Assembly (NCBI GenBank): GCA_934273135.1
Contig: CAKQSU010000023.1
Coordinates: 1-10,203, forward strand
Length of the DNA: 10,203 nt
Direction: 5' to 3'
Source of the DNA: an uncultured Clostridia bacterium
Lineage (GTDB): Bacteria > Bacillota > Clostridia > Christensenellales > Borkfalkiaceae
Of the stretch, positions 1 to 6,578 are shown in pieces. Each line of letters opens with the position of its first letter. Position 1 is the first letter of the stretch. The translations under genes and the position numbers were made by a program. The notes under the pieces were generated by a model. It did no database searches and had not been told where the DNA came from. It was given only the letters and a program-made list of their open reading frames with translations.

Positions 1-1
1 C

Positions 2-1252
2 AACATGGCGGGGCGCGGTACCGATATTCTTTTAGGCGGCAACCCCGAGTATCTTGCCAGACAGGATTTGCGCAACCAAGGCTATTCCGACGACGATATC
101 GAAATGGCTGTATCTTTCGTTCAGAACGTCCCGGACGATATCAAGGCTCTGCGTGAAAAATACAACGAACTTCTCTTAAAACACAAGGAAGTCACCGATA
201 AGGAAAAGGAAGAAGTCACCGCTTTGGGCGGGCTGAGAATCATCGGCACCGAGCGTCACGAATCGCGCCGTATCGATAACCAGCTCCGCGGCCGTGCGGG
301 GCGTCAGGGCGACCCCGGCGCGTCAATCTTCTATATTTCTCTTGAAGACGACCTTGCCGAAAGATTCGGCGGCGAAAGGCTCAAAGGCGCGTATAACTTC
401 TTCAAAGTCGACGAAGATACGCCCCTTTCCGCAAAAATGCTTTCCCGCGCCATCGAAAACGCTCAACGCACAATCGAGGGCAGAAATTTCGGCATAAGAA
501 AACACATCATTCAGTACGACGACGTTTTAAACACTCAACGTCAGGTTATCTACGAAGAACGCATGAAAGTTCTTCGCGGCGAAAACATTCATCAGGATAT
601 TTTGAACCTTATCCCCGATTACGTTGCGGACGTTGTCGCTGCCGCCGTTCCCGATAAGGATAAGCCCGCCACGTGGGACGCCGAAAAAATCAACACCGCG
701 CTCGAAAACAGAGCTTTGCCGAGAGGCACCGCGTTCTTAACGCAAGAGGAAATCGGCAAGTGGGACTATCAATATATGGTAGACGAGTGCGTGAAAAAGG
801 TTATCGAATGCTACGAAGCAAAGATTGCACGCTATAAGGAAATGAGCATCGACTTCACGATTGTTGAACGCGACGTTCTTCTTTCCTCGGTCGACAGATT
901 CTGGATAGACCACATCGACGCGATGGATAAGCTCAAACGCGGCATTTCGCTCCGTTCGTACGCTAACGAAGACCCGATTAACGCCTACAAGCGCGAGGGT
1001 ATGGAAATGTTCGAGGATATGACCGCTTCCATTCAGGAAACCACCGTTAGGATTCTTTTGAACGCCGAAATAAGAGTCGAAGAACCCGCGCCCAAGCCCG
1101 CTCCGCGCCCCATAAATTACTCCTTCGGGGGCGGCGGCTCCGCTCCGCAAAAGGCTGCTCCGGCAAAAGCTACCGCGAAAGTCGGTCGCAATGACCCCTG
1201 CCCTTGCGGCTCCGGCAAAAAGTACAAAAACTGCTGCGGCAAAAATCAATAA
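2..1252 (+). CDS. secA: Preprotein translocase ATPase SecA, C-terminal part (5' truncated by window edge)
   Basis: SecA is the cytosolic motor ATPase that pushes unfolded preproteins through SecYEG. The frame is open from base 2, so the start lies outside the window and roughly the last half is present. Counting from the Met at base 5, the fragment opens inside the second nucleotide-binding domain (NMAGRGTDI, LLGGNPE). Residues 79-91 (IIGTERHESRRID) and 93-103 (QLRGRAGRQGD, the arginine-finger helicase motif VI) follow. Next come the helical scaffold and wing regions (FWIDHIDAMDKLKRGI, then LRSYANEDP). After a Pro/Ala/Gly-rich linker the protein ends in a zinc-binding SEC-C tail with C399, C401, C410 and C411 (CPCGSGKKYKNCC), the element known to bind SecB or ribosomes in other bacteria. 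The secA-prfB order is common in Bacillota. No strong terminator separates it from prfB, so the two may be co-transcribed. Confidence 0.98.
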   Translation, partial: NMAGRGTDILLGGNPEYLARQDLRNQGYSDDDIEMAVSFVQNVPDDIKALREKYNELLLKHKEVTDKEKEEVTALGGLRIIGTERHESRRIDNQLRGRAGRQGDPGASIFYISLEDDLAERFGGERLKGAYNFFKVDEDTPLSAKMLSRAIENAQRTIEGRNFGIRKHIIQYDDVLNTQRQVIYEERMKVLRGENIHQDILNLIPDYVADVVAAAVPDKDKPATWDAEKINTALENRALPRGTAFLTQEEIGKWDYQYMVDECVKKVIECYEAKIARYKEMSIDFTIVERDVLLSSVDRFWIDHIDAMDKLKRGISLRSYANEDPINAYKREGMEMFEDMTASIQETTVRILLNAEIRVEEPAPKPAPRPINYSFGGGGSAPQKAAPAKATAKVGRNDPCPCGSGKKYKNCCGKNQ

Positions 1253-1259
1253 AAACACG

Positions 1260-1286
1260 CGATAATCGACTTATAGAAGGGCTTTT
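1260..1286 (+). repeat. 27-nt intergenic repeat, copy 1 (after secA)
   Basis: This stretch begins 8 nt after the secA stop. It reads CGATAATCGACTTATAG followed by AAGGGCTTTT. The same 27 nt recur at 3821-3847 after trxA with one G-to-A change. It opens with the small palindrome CGAT-A-ATCG. The 11-mer AAAAACACGCG overlaps its left edge (1251-1261), and the same 11-mer forms the left arm of the terminator beside copy 2. It folds into no convincing hairpin by eye. Function unknown. Confidence 0.75.
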
Positions 1287-1332
1287 TGCTCATAATACAC
1301 TGTAAAAGAACAAATTGACAAGGAGTTTTAAA

Positions 1333-2431
1333 ATGATAAGAACAGACCTTTATTACGACAAACTTAAAGAGCTTCGCTCTATCCTAAACGAGGCAGGATA
1401 CTCTCTTTGACCTCGCCAAGGCGAAAGACGAATTAAAAGAAATCGAAGCGGAACAGCAAAAACCGGAAGTCTGGGGGGACTTGAAAAAGTCTACCGAGCT
1501 TGCGCGTAAAGCCGGTTCCCTGTCGAAAAAAATCGAGCTTTTCGACAAAGCGGAAAAAACGCTTAACGATGCGGAAGAGCTTGTAAACCTCGCCGCCGAG
1601 GAAGACGACGATTCTTTCTTGCCGGAGGTTGACGGAGAACTCAAAACAATCGAAGAGGAAATAGAAGAAATCCGTTTGCGCACTCTATTAAAAGGCAAGT
1701 ATGACGATTTGAACGCCATTATGACCTTGCACGCGGGCGCGGGCGGCACCGAGGCTTGCGACTGGACGGAAATGCTTTACCGCATGTATATTTGTTATGC
1801 GGAAAAGCACGGTTACACGATAGAAGAACTCGACCGTTTGCCCGGCGACGACGCCGGCATAAAAAGCGTTTCTTTCCGCGTAATGGGCGAAAACGCGTAC
1901 GGATATCTTAAAGCCGAAAAGGGCGTTCACCGCCTTGTCCGTATCTCCCCGTTCGACGCGAACAAACGCCGTCAGACTTCCTTTTCGTCCGTCGACGTAA
2001 TGCCGGAAATCGACAATTCCGACGAGATAGAAATTCGTTCGGAAGACTTGAAAATCGACACTTATCGTTCTTCGGGCGCGGGCGGACAGCACATCAACAA
2101 AACGGAATCGGCAATCCGCATAACGCACATTCCGACGGGCATTATCGTCGCTTGCCAGAACGAGCGCAGCCAGGTTCAGAACAAGGAAATGGCAATGCGC
2201 ATGCTCATGAGCAAACTCATCGAACTTCGCGAGCAGGAAAGGCTCAAAGAAGCGCAGGAAATAAAAGGCGACATCAAAAAAATAGAATTCGGCTCGCAAA
2301 TCCGTTCGTACGTTTTCTGCCCCTACACAATGGTAAAAGACCACAGAACGGGCTACGAAACGGGCAACATTCAAGCCGTTATGGACGGCGACCTCGACGG
2401 ATTCATCACCGAATATCTCAAACGTTCGTAA
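1333..2431 (+). CDS. prfB: Peptide chain release factor 2 (RF2), expressed through a programmed +1 frameshift
   Basis: RF2 recognises UGA and UAA stop codons on the ribosome and triggers peptide release. Translation starts at ATG 1333, 7 nt after AAGGAG (1320-1325). It runs 25 codons to CTT TGA C, where the in-frame TGA (1408-1410) interrupts the gene. A +1 slip on CTT continues from GAC at 1409 to the TAA at 2429-2431. The joined product is 365 aa, the usual RF2 length. In joined numbering the stop-codon recognition motif SPF is at 205-207 and the catalytic GGQ at 250-252, the same positions as in E. coli RF2. Residue 246 is Ser, where K-12 RF2 has Thr and most RF2s have Ala. The break is autoregulatory rather than a mutation: low RF2 makes the TGA slow to terminate and favours the slip. 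The start of tsaD follows 6 nt after the stop. Confidence 0.97.
1390..1411 (+). promoter_or_regulatory. prfB: prfB +1 programmed frameshift site
   Basis: The slippery CTT (1405-1407) is followed by TGA (1408-1410) and C (1411), the conserved CUU UGA C of RF2 genes. A purine-rich Shine-Dalgarno-like stretch, GAGGCAGGA (1390-1398), lies upstream. It is 6 nt from CTT, whereas in E. coli AGGGGG sits 3 nt before CTT. The stimulator is therefore shifted by one codon and interrupted by a C. Shifting recodes CTT-TGA-CCT to CTT-(T)-GAC-CTC. Confidence 0.93.
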
Positions 2432-2437
2432 AGAGAC

Positions 2438-3484
2438 ATGGACTACTTTAAATACGTGAAAACGCTCGAAAAAAAGAGCGTACCCGTAATTTTGGGAATA
2501 GAATCGTCGTGCGACGAAACCGCGGCTTCTGTAGTCGTAGGTGGCAGAAAAATTCTTTCTAACGTAATACTTTCTTCCGCGCCCGAACACATGAAGTACG
2601 GCGGAGTCGTGCCGGAGATAGCTTCCCGCGCGCACACGGAAGCCGTTTCGGAAGCCGTTACGAGAGCCGTTAAGGAAGCGAGGCTTACGTTTAGCGATAT
2701 AGACGCGGTTGCCGTAACTTACGGCGCGGGGCTTTTGGGCGCGCTGCTCGTCGGCGTGAGCTATGCAAAAAGCCTTGCTTTCGCGCTGAATAAGCCGCTT
2801 CTTCCCGTAAGCCACATAAGAGGGCATATGGCGGCGGCATACCTTGCGGACGAAAATTTAGAGCCGCCGTTCGTAACTCTTCTTGCAAGCGGCGGGCATA
2901 CGGCGATAGGAATCGTAAAAAGCTATACAGACCTTGAAATTCTGGGCGGAACGCTTGACGACGCTGTGGGCGAAGCCTTCGACAAGGTTGCCCGCGTTCT
3001 CTCTCTTCCCTACCCCGGCGGACCTAACGTAGAAAAGCTTGCCGAAAGCGGAAAAAACGTTATTCCGATGCCGAAAATGCTTAAAAACAACGGCGGGTAC
3101 AATTTTTCGTACAGCGGGCTTAAAACGGCGGTCATAAATTACGTGCATAAGGAGCAGCAAGCGGGGCGCGAATATTCCCGTGCGGACGTTGCGGCGTCAT
3201 TTCAGCATGCCGCGGTGGACATAATCTGCGACAAAGCCGTTCTTGCGGCAAAAGAAAACGGAATAGATACCCTTGCAATCGGCGGCGGCGTTGCCGCAAA
3301 CGGATATTTGAGAAACTATCTTGCCGAAAAGTGCGCAGATAAGTCGATTAAACTCATTTTACCGCCTAAAAAACTTTGTACCGACAACGCGGCGATGATT
3401 GCCGCAGAGGGGTATATAAGATACATAACGGGCGACTACGCCGACCTTACTCTCAACGCAAAGGCGAGCGTGCCGCTCAAATAA
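2438..3484 (+). CDS. tsaD: tRNA N6-threonylcarbamoyladenosine (t6A37) synthase subunit TsaD
   Basis: TsaD (YgjD/Gcp, Kae1 family) transfers the threonylcarbamoyl group from threonylcarbamoyl-AMP to A37 of ANN-decoding tRNAs, working with TsaB and TsaE; TsaC makes the intermediate. The 348-aa product has the ASKHA-fold landmarks in order: ILGIESSCDETAA (18-30), the metal-binding HIRGH (H126, H130), ASGGHT (150-155), the GEAFDKVAR region (178-186), YPGG (192-195), NFSYSGLKTA (222-231), AIGGGVAANG (280-289) and CTDNAAM with metal ligand D316. About 16 residues precede the usual start of the family (the VILGIE strand), so the protein has a slightly longer N-terminus; a GTG at codon 7 is an alternative start. 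The gene lies 6 nt after prfB behind a modest AAAGAGA ribosome site, so it is probably translated from the prfB transcript. The other tsa genes are not in the window. Confidence 0.97.
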   Translation: MDYFKYVKTLEKKSVPVILGIESSCDETAASVVVGGRKILSNVILSSAPEHMKYGGVVPEIASRAHTEAVSEAVTRAVKEARLTFSDIDAVAVTYGAGLLGALLVGVSYAKSLAFALNKPLLPVSHIRGHMAAAYLADENLEPPFVTLLASGGHTAIGIVKSYTDLEILGGTLDDAVGEAFDKVARVLSLPYPGGPNVEKLAESGKNVIPMPKMLKNNGGYNFSYSGLKTAVINYVHKEQQAGREYSRADVAASFQHAAVDIICDKAVLAAKENGIDTLAIGGGVAANGYLRNYLAEKCADKSIKLILPPKKLCTDNAAMIAAEGYIRYITGDYADLTLNAKASVPLK

Positions 3485-3510
3485 CCGCTTAAAACATAAA
3501 GGAGCTAACG

Positions 3511-3819
3511 ATGGAAGAAATTGTTTTGACAAACGAAAATTTTGAAGACGAAGTTTTAAAATCCGAAGGAAAAATCCTCGTCGATTTTTGGGCGACATGG
3601 TGTGGTCCTTGCCGCATGCTAGCCCCCGAACTCGAAAGTTTTGCGTCTTCGCAAGACGAAGTTAAGGTCGGCAAAGTAAACGTGGACGAAGAAAGCGCGC
3701 TTGCGGTTAAGTTCGGCGTGAACGTTATCCCGACTTTGCTTCTTTTTGAAAACGGCGAGGAAGTAAAACGCCGTTCGGGTTACTGCAAAAAAGCCGATAT
3801 CGAAGAATTCGTAAAATAA
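3511..3819 (+). CDS. trxA: Thioredoxin
   Basis: This is a small cytosolic dithiol-disulfide oxidoreductase that reduces protein disulfides using electrons from thioredoxin reductase. The 102-aa length is typical of the family. The active site is FWATWCGPC (26-34, redox Cys31 and Cys34), and the cis-Pro loop is VIPT with P74. The last helix is preceded by GYCKKAD in place of the more common G-x-x-x-K pattern, giving an extra Cys92. The start is supported by AAAGGAG (3498-3504) 6 nt upstream. It follows tsaD by 26 nt and is probably the last gene of the secA/prfB/tsaD-side transcription unit, since a strong terminator follows at 3852. No thioredoxin reductase gene is adjacent. Confidence 0.96.
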   Translation: MEEIVLTNENFEDEVLKSEGKILVDFWATWCGPCRMLAPELESFASSQDEVKVGKVNVDEESALAVKFGVNVIPTLLLFENGEEVKRRSGYCKKADIEEFVK

Positions 3820-3820
3820 T

Positions 3821-3847
3821 CGATAATCGACTTATAGAAAGGCTTTT
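3821..3847 (+). repeat. 27-nt intergenic repeat, copy 2 (after trxA)
   Basis: It begins 1 nt after the trxA stop and matches 1260-1286 in 26 of 27 positions: CGATAATCGACTTATAG, then AAAGGCTTTT. Five bases later the terminator hairpin starts, whose left arm contains the AAAAACACGCG that overlaps the left edge of copy 1. Both copies sit directly 3' of a stop codon in the same orientation relative to the gene. Role unknown. Confidence 0.75.
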
Positions 3848-3851
3848 AACA

Positions 3852-3882
3852 AAAAACACGCGGTTTTTCTCCGCGTGTTTTT
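3852..3882. terminator. Bidirectional intrinsic terminator between trxA and the feo operon
   Basis: A 12-bp perfect stem, AAAAACACGCGG (3852-3863) with CCGCGTGTTTTT (3871-3882), closes a 7-nt loop TTTTTCT. The A/T-rich outer arms provide a U tract on either strand: trxA ends 33 nt to the left and the feo operon ends 25 nt to the right on the opposite strand. It can stop both convergent transcripts. Confidence 0.92.
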
Positions 3883-3906
3883 GTCTTTTGAGAGTTTTTA
3901 GATTGC

Positions 3907-4116
3907 TTAATCTTGTTTATCCGTTTTGTCATCGAAAGTCTTTTGCTTTTCGCAAAGAGGGCAGTTGCCCTTCTTTTTTTTGTCGCCCGTATATTTTTTG
4001 CAAGCCGAACAGCCGCAACAACAGCTTCCGTTTTTAGCCTTTTTTACTATGCTTACTATCGCCGCAACAACGGCGGACGCGACAAAAGCAATTAAAAGAT
4101 AATCGAGAAACTTCAT
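3907..4116 (-). CDS. FeoB-associated Cys-rich small membrane protein
   Basis: The product is 69 aa. It has one N-terminal membrane helix (about residues 5-24, LLIAFVASAVVAAIVSIV), a short basic stretch, a dense cysteine cluster CCCGCSAC (C32, C33, C34, C36, C39), a Lys-rich linker, a CPLC pair (C52, C55) and an acidic tail. This matches the small 'FeoB-associated Cys-rich membrane protein' family found after feoB in many Firmicutes. Its role is not firmly known. Delivery of Fe2+ to or from FeoB, or a FeoC-like helper function, is inference from position and cysteines. The start is set at 4116, which gives an ATGA overlap with the feoB stop and a GGAAG ribosome site 9 nt upstream. A longer in-frame reading to 4203 would lie wholly inside feoB and put an unlikely Arg-rich stretch before the helix. 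Confidence 0.88.
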   Translation of the reverse strand: MKFLDYLLIAFVASAVVAAIVSIVKKAKNGSCCCGCSACKKYTGDKKKKGNCPLCEKQKTFDDKTDKQD

Positions 4117-6125
4117 GCAAAAATACTTCCTATCCAGAATACCGCCAACGCGCAAACGTAAGCCACGGCGCATTGAACGCCGACGATTCCGAGCGTAGCC
4201 CAAAACGATTTGAATTCCTTTCTGATCGTCGATACCGCCGCTATGCAGGGCGTATAAAGAAGCGTGAACACGAGGAACGAAATAGCCGAAAGCGGTGTGA
4301 AAATCGACGGCAAAGCCGCTGCAAGCCCGTCCGCATTCGTCCCCGAAAGAACGGCGAGGGTGGAAACCACGGCTTCCTTTGCGGTAAAGCCGGAAACGAG
4401 CGCGGTCGTGACGCGCCAGTCCTCAAACCCGAGCGGACGGAAGATAACGGATATTCCGCGACCTATATACGCGAGCAGACTTTGCGAACTGTCCGTCGTG
4501 AAGTTGATTTTATAATCGAAGCTTTGCAAGAACCAGATTATAACGGTAGCGAGAAGAATTACCGTAAACGCCCTTGACAAAAAGTCTTTTGCCTTTTCCC
4601 ACAATAAAAGCGCGACCGACTTTGCCGACGGAAAGCGGTAGTTAGGCAATTCCATAACGAACGGCACGGGCTGACCTTTATAAACGGTGGACTTTAAAAC
4701 GAGCGCGACGACTATCGACAACAGCACGCCGAAAAGGTATAGCCCCATCATCACAAATGCCCCGCCGACGGGGAAAAACGCCTGAGTAAATACGGCGTAA
4801 ATAGCGATTTTTGCCGAACAGCTCATATACGGTATAAGCATAACCGTCATTTTTCTGTCGCGGTCGGAAGAAACCGTTCTCGTCGCCATAACCGCCGGGA
4901 CCGAACAGCCGAACCCCATAAGCATCGGCACAAAACTTCTGCCCGAAAGCCCGATTTTTCTGAGCGGCTTATCCATTATAAAAGCAACCCTTGCCATGTA
5001 CCCGGTGTCTTCGAGAATGGAAAGGAAAAAGAAGAGCGTAACGACTATCGGCAAAAACGAAAGCACGCTTCCTACCCCTGCGAATATGCCGTCTATAATG
5101 AGGCTTTGAAGCACGGGGTTAAGCCCGTAAGCGGTCAGCGCGTTGTCTATCACGCCCGAAAGCGACGTAATACCTAAATTCAAAAGGTCTGACAGGTATT
5201 TGCCGATTACGTTGAACGTCAGAAAAAACGTGAGAAAAAGTATCCCTAAAAATACGGGTATTGCCGTATATTTTCCCGTCAGAATTTTGTCGGCTTTCAC
5301 CGAACGTATATGCCCTTTGCTTTCATGGCATTTCACCACCGACTTTTCGACAACGCTTTCGATAAATTCGTATCTCATATCGGCAAGCGCGGCGTTTCTG
5401 TCCAGCCCCGATTCGTCCTCCATCTGCACTATGCAGTGTTCGATGAGTTCCCGTTCGTTTTCGTCGAGCGAAAGTTTGTCCGCTATGTTGTCTCCGCCCT
5501 CGATAAGCTTTGTCGCGCAGAACCTCGGCGGTATTCCGATTTTTTCCGCGTGGTCCTCTATCAAGTGCGTTATAGCGTGTATACAGCGGTGAACGGGCGA
5601 ATCTTCCGTGCAGAAGTCATGCTTTTGCGGCAAAATCTTGTTTTTTGCCGTTTCTATCGCCTTGTCGATAAGCTCCGAAACGCCTTCTCCCTTAGCCGCG
5701 CTTATAGGGATAACGGGTATGCCGAGTTCGTCGCTCATTTTCTTTACGTCTATGCTCCCGCCGTTTTCTCGCACTTCGTCCATCATGTTGAGCGCAAGCA
5801 CGGTCGGAACGCGCAGTTCGAGCAGTTGAAGCGTAAGGTATAAGTTGCGTTCGATGTTCGTCGCGTCGACGATATTGATAATGCCGTCCGGCTTTTCGTC
5901 GATTATGTAATCGCGCGTTACGATTTCTTCCTGAGTGTACGGTCTTAACGAGTAAATCCCGGGCAGGTCCACAACGGTCGCCGTTTGCCCTTTGCCCTTC
6001 AAAACCCCTTCTTTTCTGTCCACGGTTACGCCCGGAAAGTTCCCTACATGCTGATTAGAACCTGTCAGCGCGTTAAAAAGCGTGGTTTTTCCGCAGTTCT
6101 GGTTTCCCGCCAAAGCAAATCTCAT
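4113..6125 (-). CDS. feoB: Ferrous iron transporter FeoB
   Basis: This is the main Fe2+ permease of anaerobes, with an N-terminal GTPase domain and a membrane pore. The 670-aa product shows all G motifs: G1 GNQNCGKT (7-14), G3 DLPG (53-56), G4 NMMD (113-116) and G5 ISAAK (141-145). A helical GDI-like region (about 170-280) leads to multiple membrane segments from about 287. The two Gate repeats are present, with GFGCSVPA (404-411) and PYMSCSAKIAIY (432-443) in the first, and GFTAKEAV (579-586) and LLYTPCIAAVST (622-633) in the second; C407, C436 and C627 are candidate pore cysteines. It overlaps feoA and the downstream Cys-rich gene by ATGA at both ends. AAGGAAG lies upstream of the start inside feoA, so translation is probably coupled. 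The G1 motif has Cys11 where Ser or Ala is also common, which is unremarkable. Confidence 0.98.
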   Translation of the reverse strand: MRFALAGNQNCGKTTLFNALTGSNQHVGNFPGVTVDRKEGVLKGKGQTATVVDLPGIYSLRPYTQEEIVTRDYIIDEKPDGIINIVDATNIERNLYLTLQLLELRVPTVLALNMMDEVRENGGSIDVKKMSDELGIPVIPISAAKGEGVSELIDKAIETAKNKILPQKHDFCTEDSPVHRCIHAITHLIEDHAEKIGIPPRFCATKLIEGGDNIADKLSLDENERELIEHCIVQMEDESGLDRNAALADMRYEFIESVVEKSVVKCHESKGHIRSVKADKILTGKYTAIPVFLGILFLTFFLTFNVIGKYLSDLLNLGITSLSGVIDNALTAYGLNPVLQSLIIDGIFAGVGSVLSFLPIVVTLFFFLSILEDTGYMARVAFIMDKPLRKIGLSGRSFVPMLMGFGCSVPAVMATRTVSSDRDRKMTVMLIPYMSCSAKIAIYAVFTQAFFPVGGAFVMMGLYLFGVLLSIVVALVLKSTVYKGQPVPFVMELPNYRFPSAKSVALLLWEKAKDFLSRAFTVILLATVIIWFLQSFDYKINFTTDSSQSLLAYIGRGISVIFRPLGFEDWRVTTALVSGFTAKEAVVSTLAVLSGTNADGLAAALPSIFTPLSAISFLVFTLLYTPCIAAVSTIRKEFKSFWATLGIVGVQCAVAYVCALAVFWIGSIFA

Positions 6126-6355
6126 AAGTTTTCTTCCTTTACGACGTCTATTTTAACCGCTTCTTCTTTTCTGAGCGTAAGCTCGTAACCGCGAATAAAA
6201 ATCTCGATAGGGTCTCCCATCGGCGCGATTTTTTGTAAAACAACTTTCGTCTTAGGGGTAAGCCCCATGTCGAGCAAGCGGCACCGAAGCGCGCCTTCGC
6301 CGTTTACAGCCGAAATAACCGCGCCCTCGCCGGGTTTTAATTGGTCTAACGTCAT
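6122..6355 (-). CDS. feoA: Ferrous iron transport accessory protein FeoA
   Basis: FeoA is a small cytosolic SH3-fold protein needed for FeoB activity and thought to bind it directly. The 77-aa product matches the family: LDQLKPGEGAVI at the N-terminus, then RLLDMGLTPKTKV (26-38), and a C-terminal DPIEIFIRGYELTLRKEEA (48-66). The start is backed by AAGGAG in the 5' leader, 6 nt before ATG. It is the first gene of a three-gene operon, and its TGA overlaps the feoB ATG as ATGA. The leader from the predicted promoter is about 50 nt and shows no obvious riboswitch. Confidence 0.96.
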   Translation of the reverse strand: MTLDQLKPGEGAVISAVNGEGALRCRLLDMGLTPKTKVVLQKIAPMGDPIEIFIRGYELTLRKEEAVKIDVVKEENL

Positions 6356-6411
6356 GTTTTTCTCCTTTCAAAGAAAATTTTATTAGTGATGAAGAATGCA
6401 ATCTCTACGAT

Positions 6412-6440
6412 ATTATACTTTTTTTTACCCGTTAAGTCAA
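6412..6440 (-). promoter_or_regulatory. feoAB promoter
   Basis: On the minus strand, TTGACT (6440-6435) and TATAAT (6417-6412) are separated by exactly 17 nt. That is near-consensus for the housekeeping sigma factor and lies about 57 nt upstream of the feoA start. The spacer begins TAACGGGTAA, shared with the divergent promoter. No clear 19-bp Fur-box palindrome was recognised by eye. Confidence 0.85.
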
Positions 6441-6532
6441 TCTATTATAAAGCCGCCGCCCTTTTTTCTTCGATTTTAAAATATAAAATTCGTTTTGATT
6501 ATTTTTGCTTTCATCGTTGACAAAACGGGTAA
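6425..6532. repeat. Inverted 16-nt element shared by the two divergent promoters
   Basis: TTGACTTAACGGGTAA reads on the minus strand from 6440 to 6425, and TTGACAAAACGGGTAA reads on the plus strand from 6517 to 6532. They match in 14 of 16 positions. Each starts at a -35 hexamer and covers the first 10 nt of its spacer, so the copies have the same geometry in both promoters. A shared operator or activator site is a plausible reading. The -35 part would match anyway, but the AACGGGTAA part has no reason to. Confidence 0.6.
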
Positions 6533-6545
6533 TGTGTGATAAAAT
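6517..6545 (+). promoter_or_regulatory. Promoter of the TerB-like cluster
   Basis: TTGACA (6517-6522) and TAAAAT (6540-6545) are separated by 17 nt, and a TG one base before the -10 gives an extended -10. It lies 33 nt upstream of the first TerB-like start, with AAGGAAG as the ribosome site. It points away from the feo promoter. Confidence 0.85.
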
Positions 6546-6578
6546 GTTTGCATAAACAACAATAAGGAAGTAAAAGGT

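Noticed and set aside
737..1258. Minus-strand open frame opposite the secA tail
   Set aside because: Antisense shadow of the conserved SecA C-terminus; no ribosome site or recognisable domain.
1315..1320. TTGACA as a -35 for prfB
   Set aside because: It ends at the ribosome binding site and 12 nt before the start codon, so no -10 or leader fits. A CATAAT at 1291-1296 with TCGACT at 1266-1271 was also considered, but the 19-nt spacer and poor -35 make it too weak to list.
1408..1410. In-frame TGA in prfB as a nonsense mutation or pseudogene
   Set aside because: It is the conserved RF2 autoregulatory frameshift site; the joined reading gives a full-length protein with all motifs.
1384..1749. 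Minus-strand Ser-rich frame opposite prfB
   Set aside because: Ser-rich low-complexity product is the mirror of Lys/Glu-rich coding on the plus strand.
1688..2827. Long minus-strand open frame (379 codons) opposite prfB and tsaD
   Set aside because: It spans two confidently identified genes and their junction on the other strand, has an Arg/Phe/Val-rich composition typical of antisense frames, and has no family motif.
4173..4577. Plus-strand frame opposite the feoB 3' end
   Set aside because: Arg-rich antisense shadow of the feoB membrane region.
5310..5843. Plus-strand frame of 177 codons opposite the feoB G domain
   Set aside because: Antisense to conserved FeoB sequence, with no supporting ribosome site or motif.
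6356..6578. Metal riboswitch or small RNA in the feo/TerB intergenic region
   Set aside because: The 223 nt are accounted for by two promoters and two ribosome sites; the leaders are short and A/T-rich with no strong stem structure by eye.
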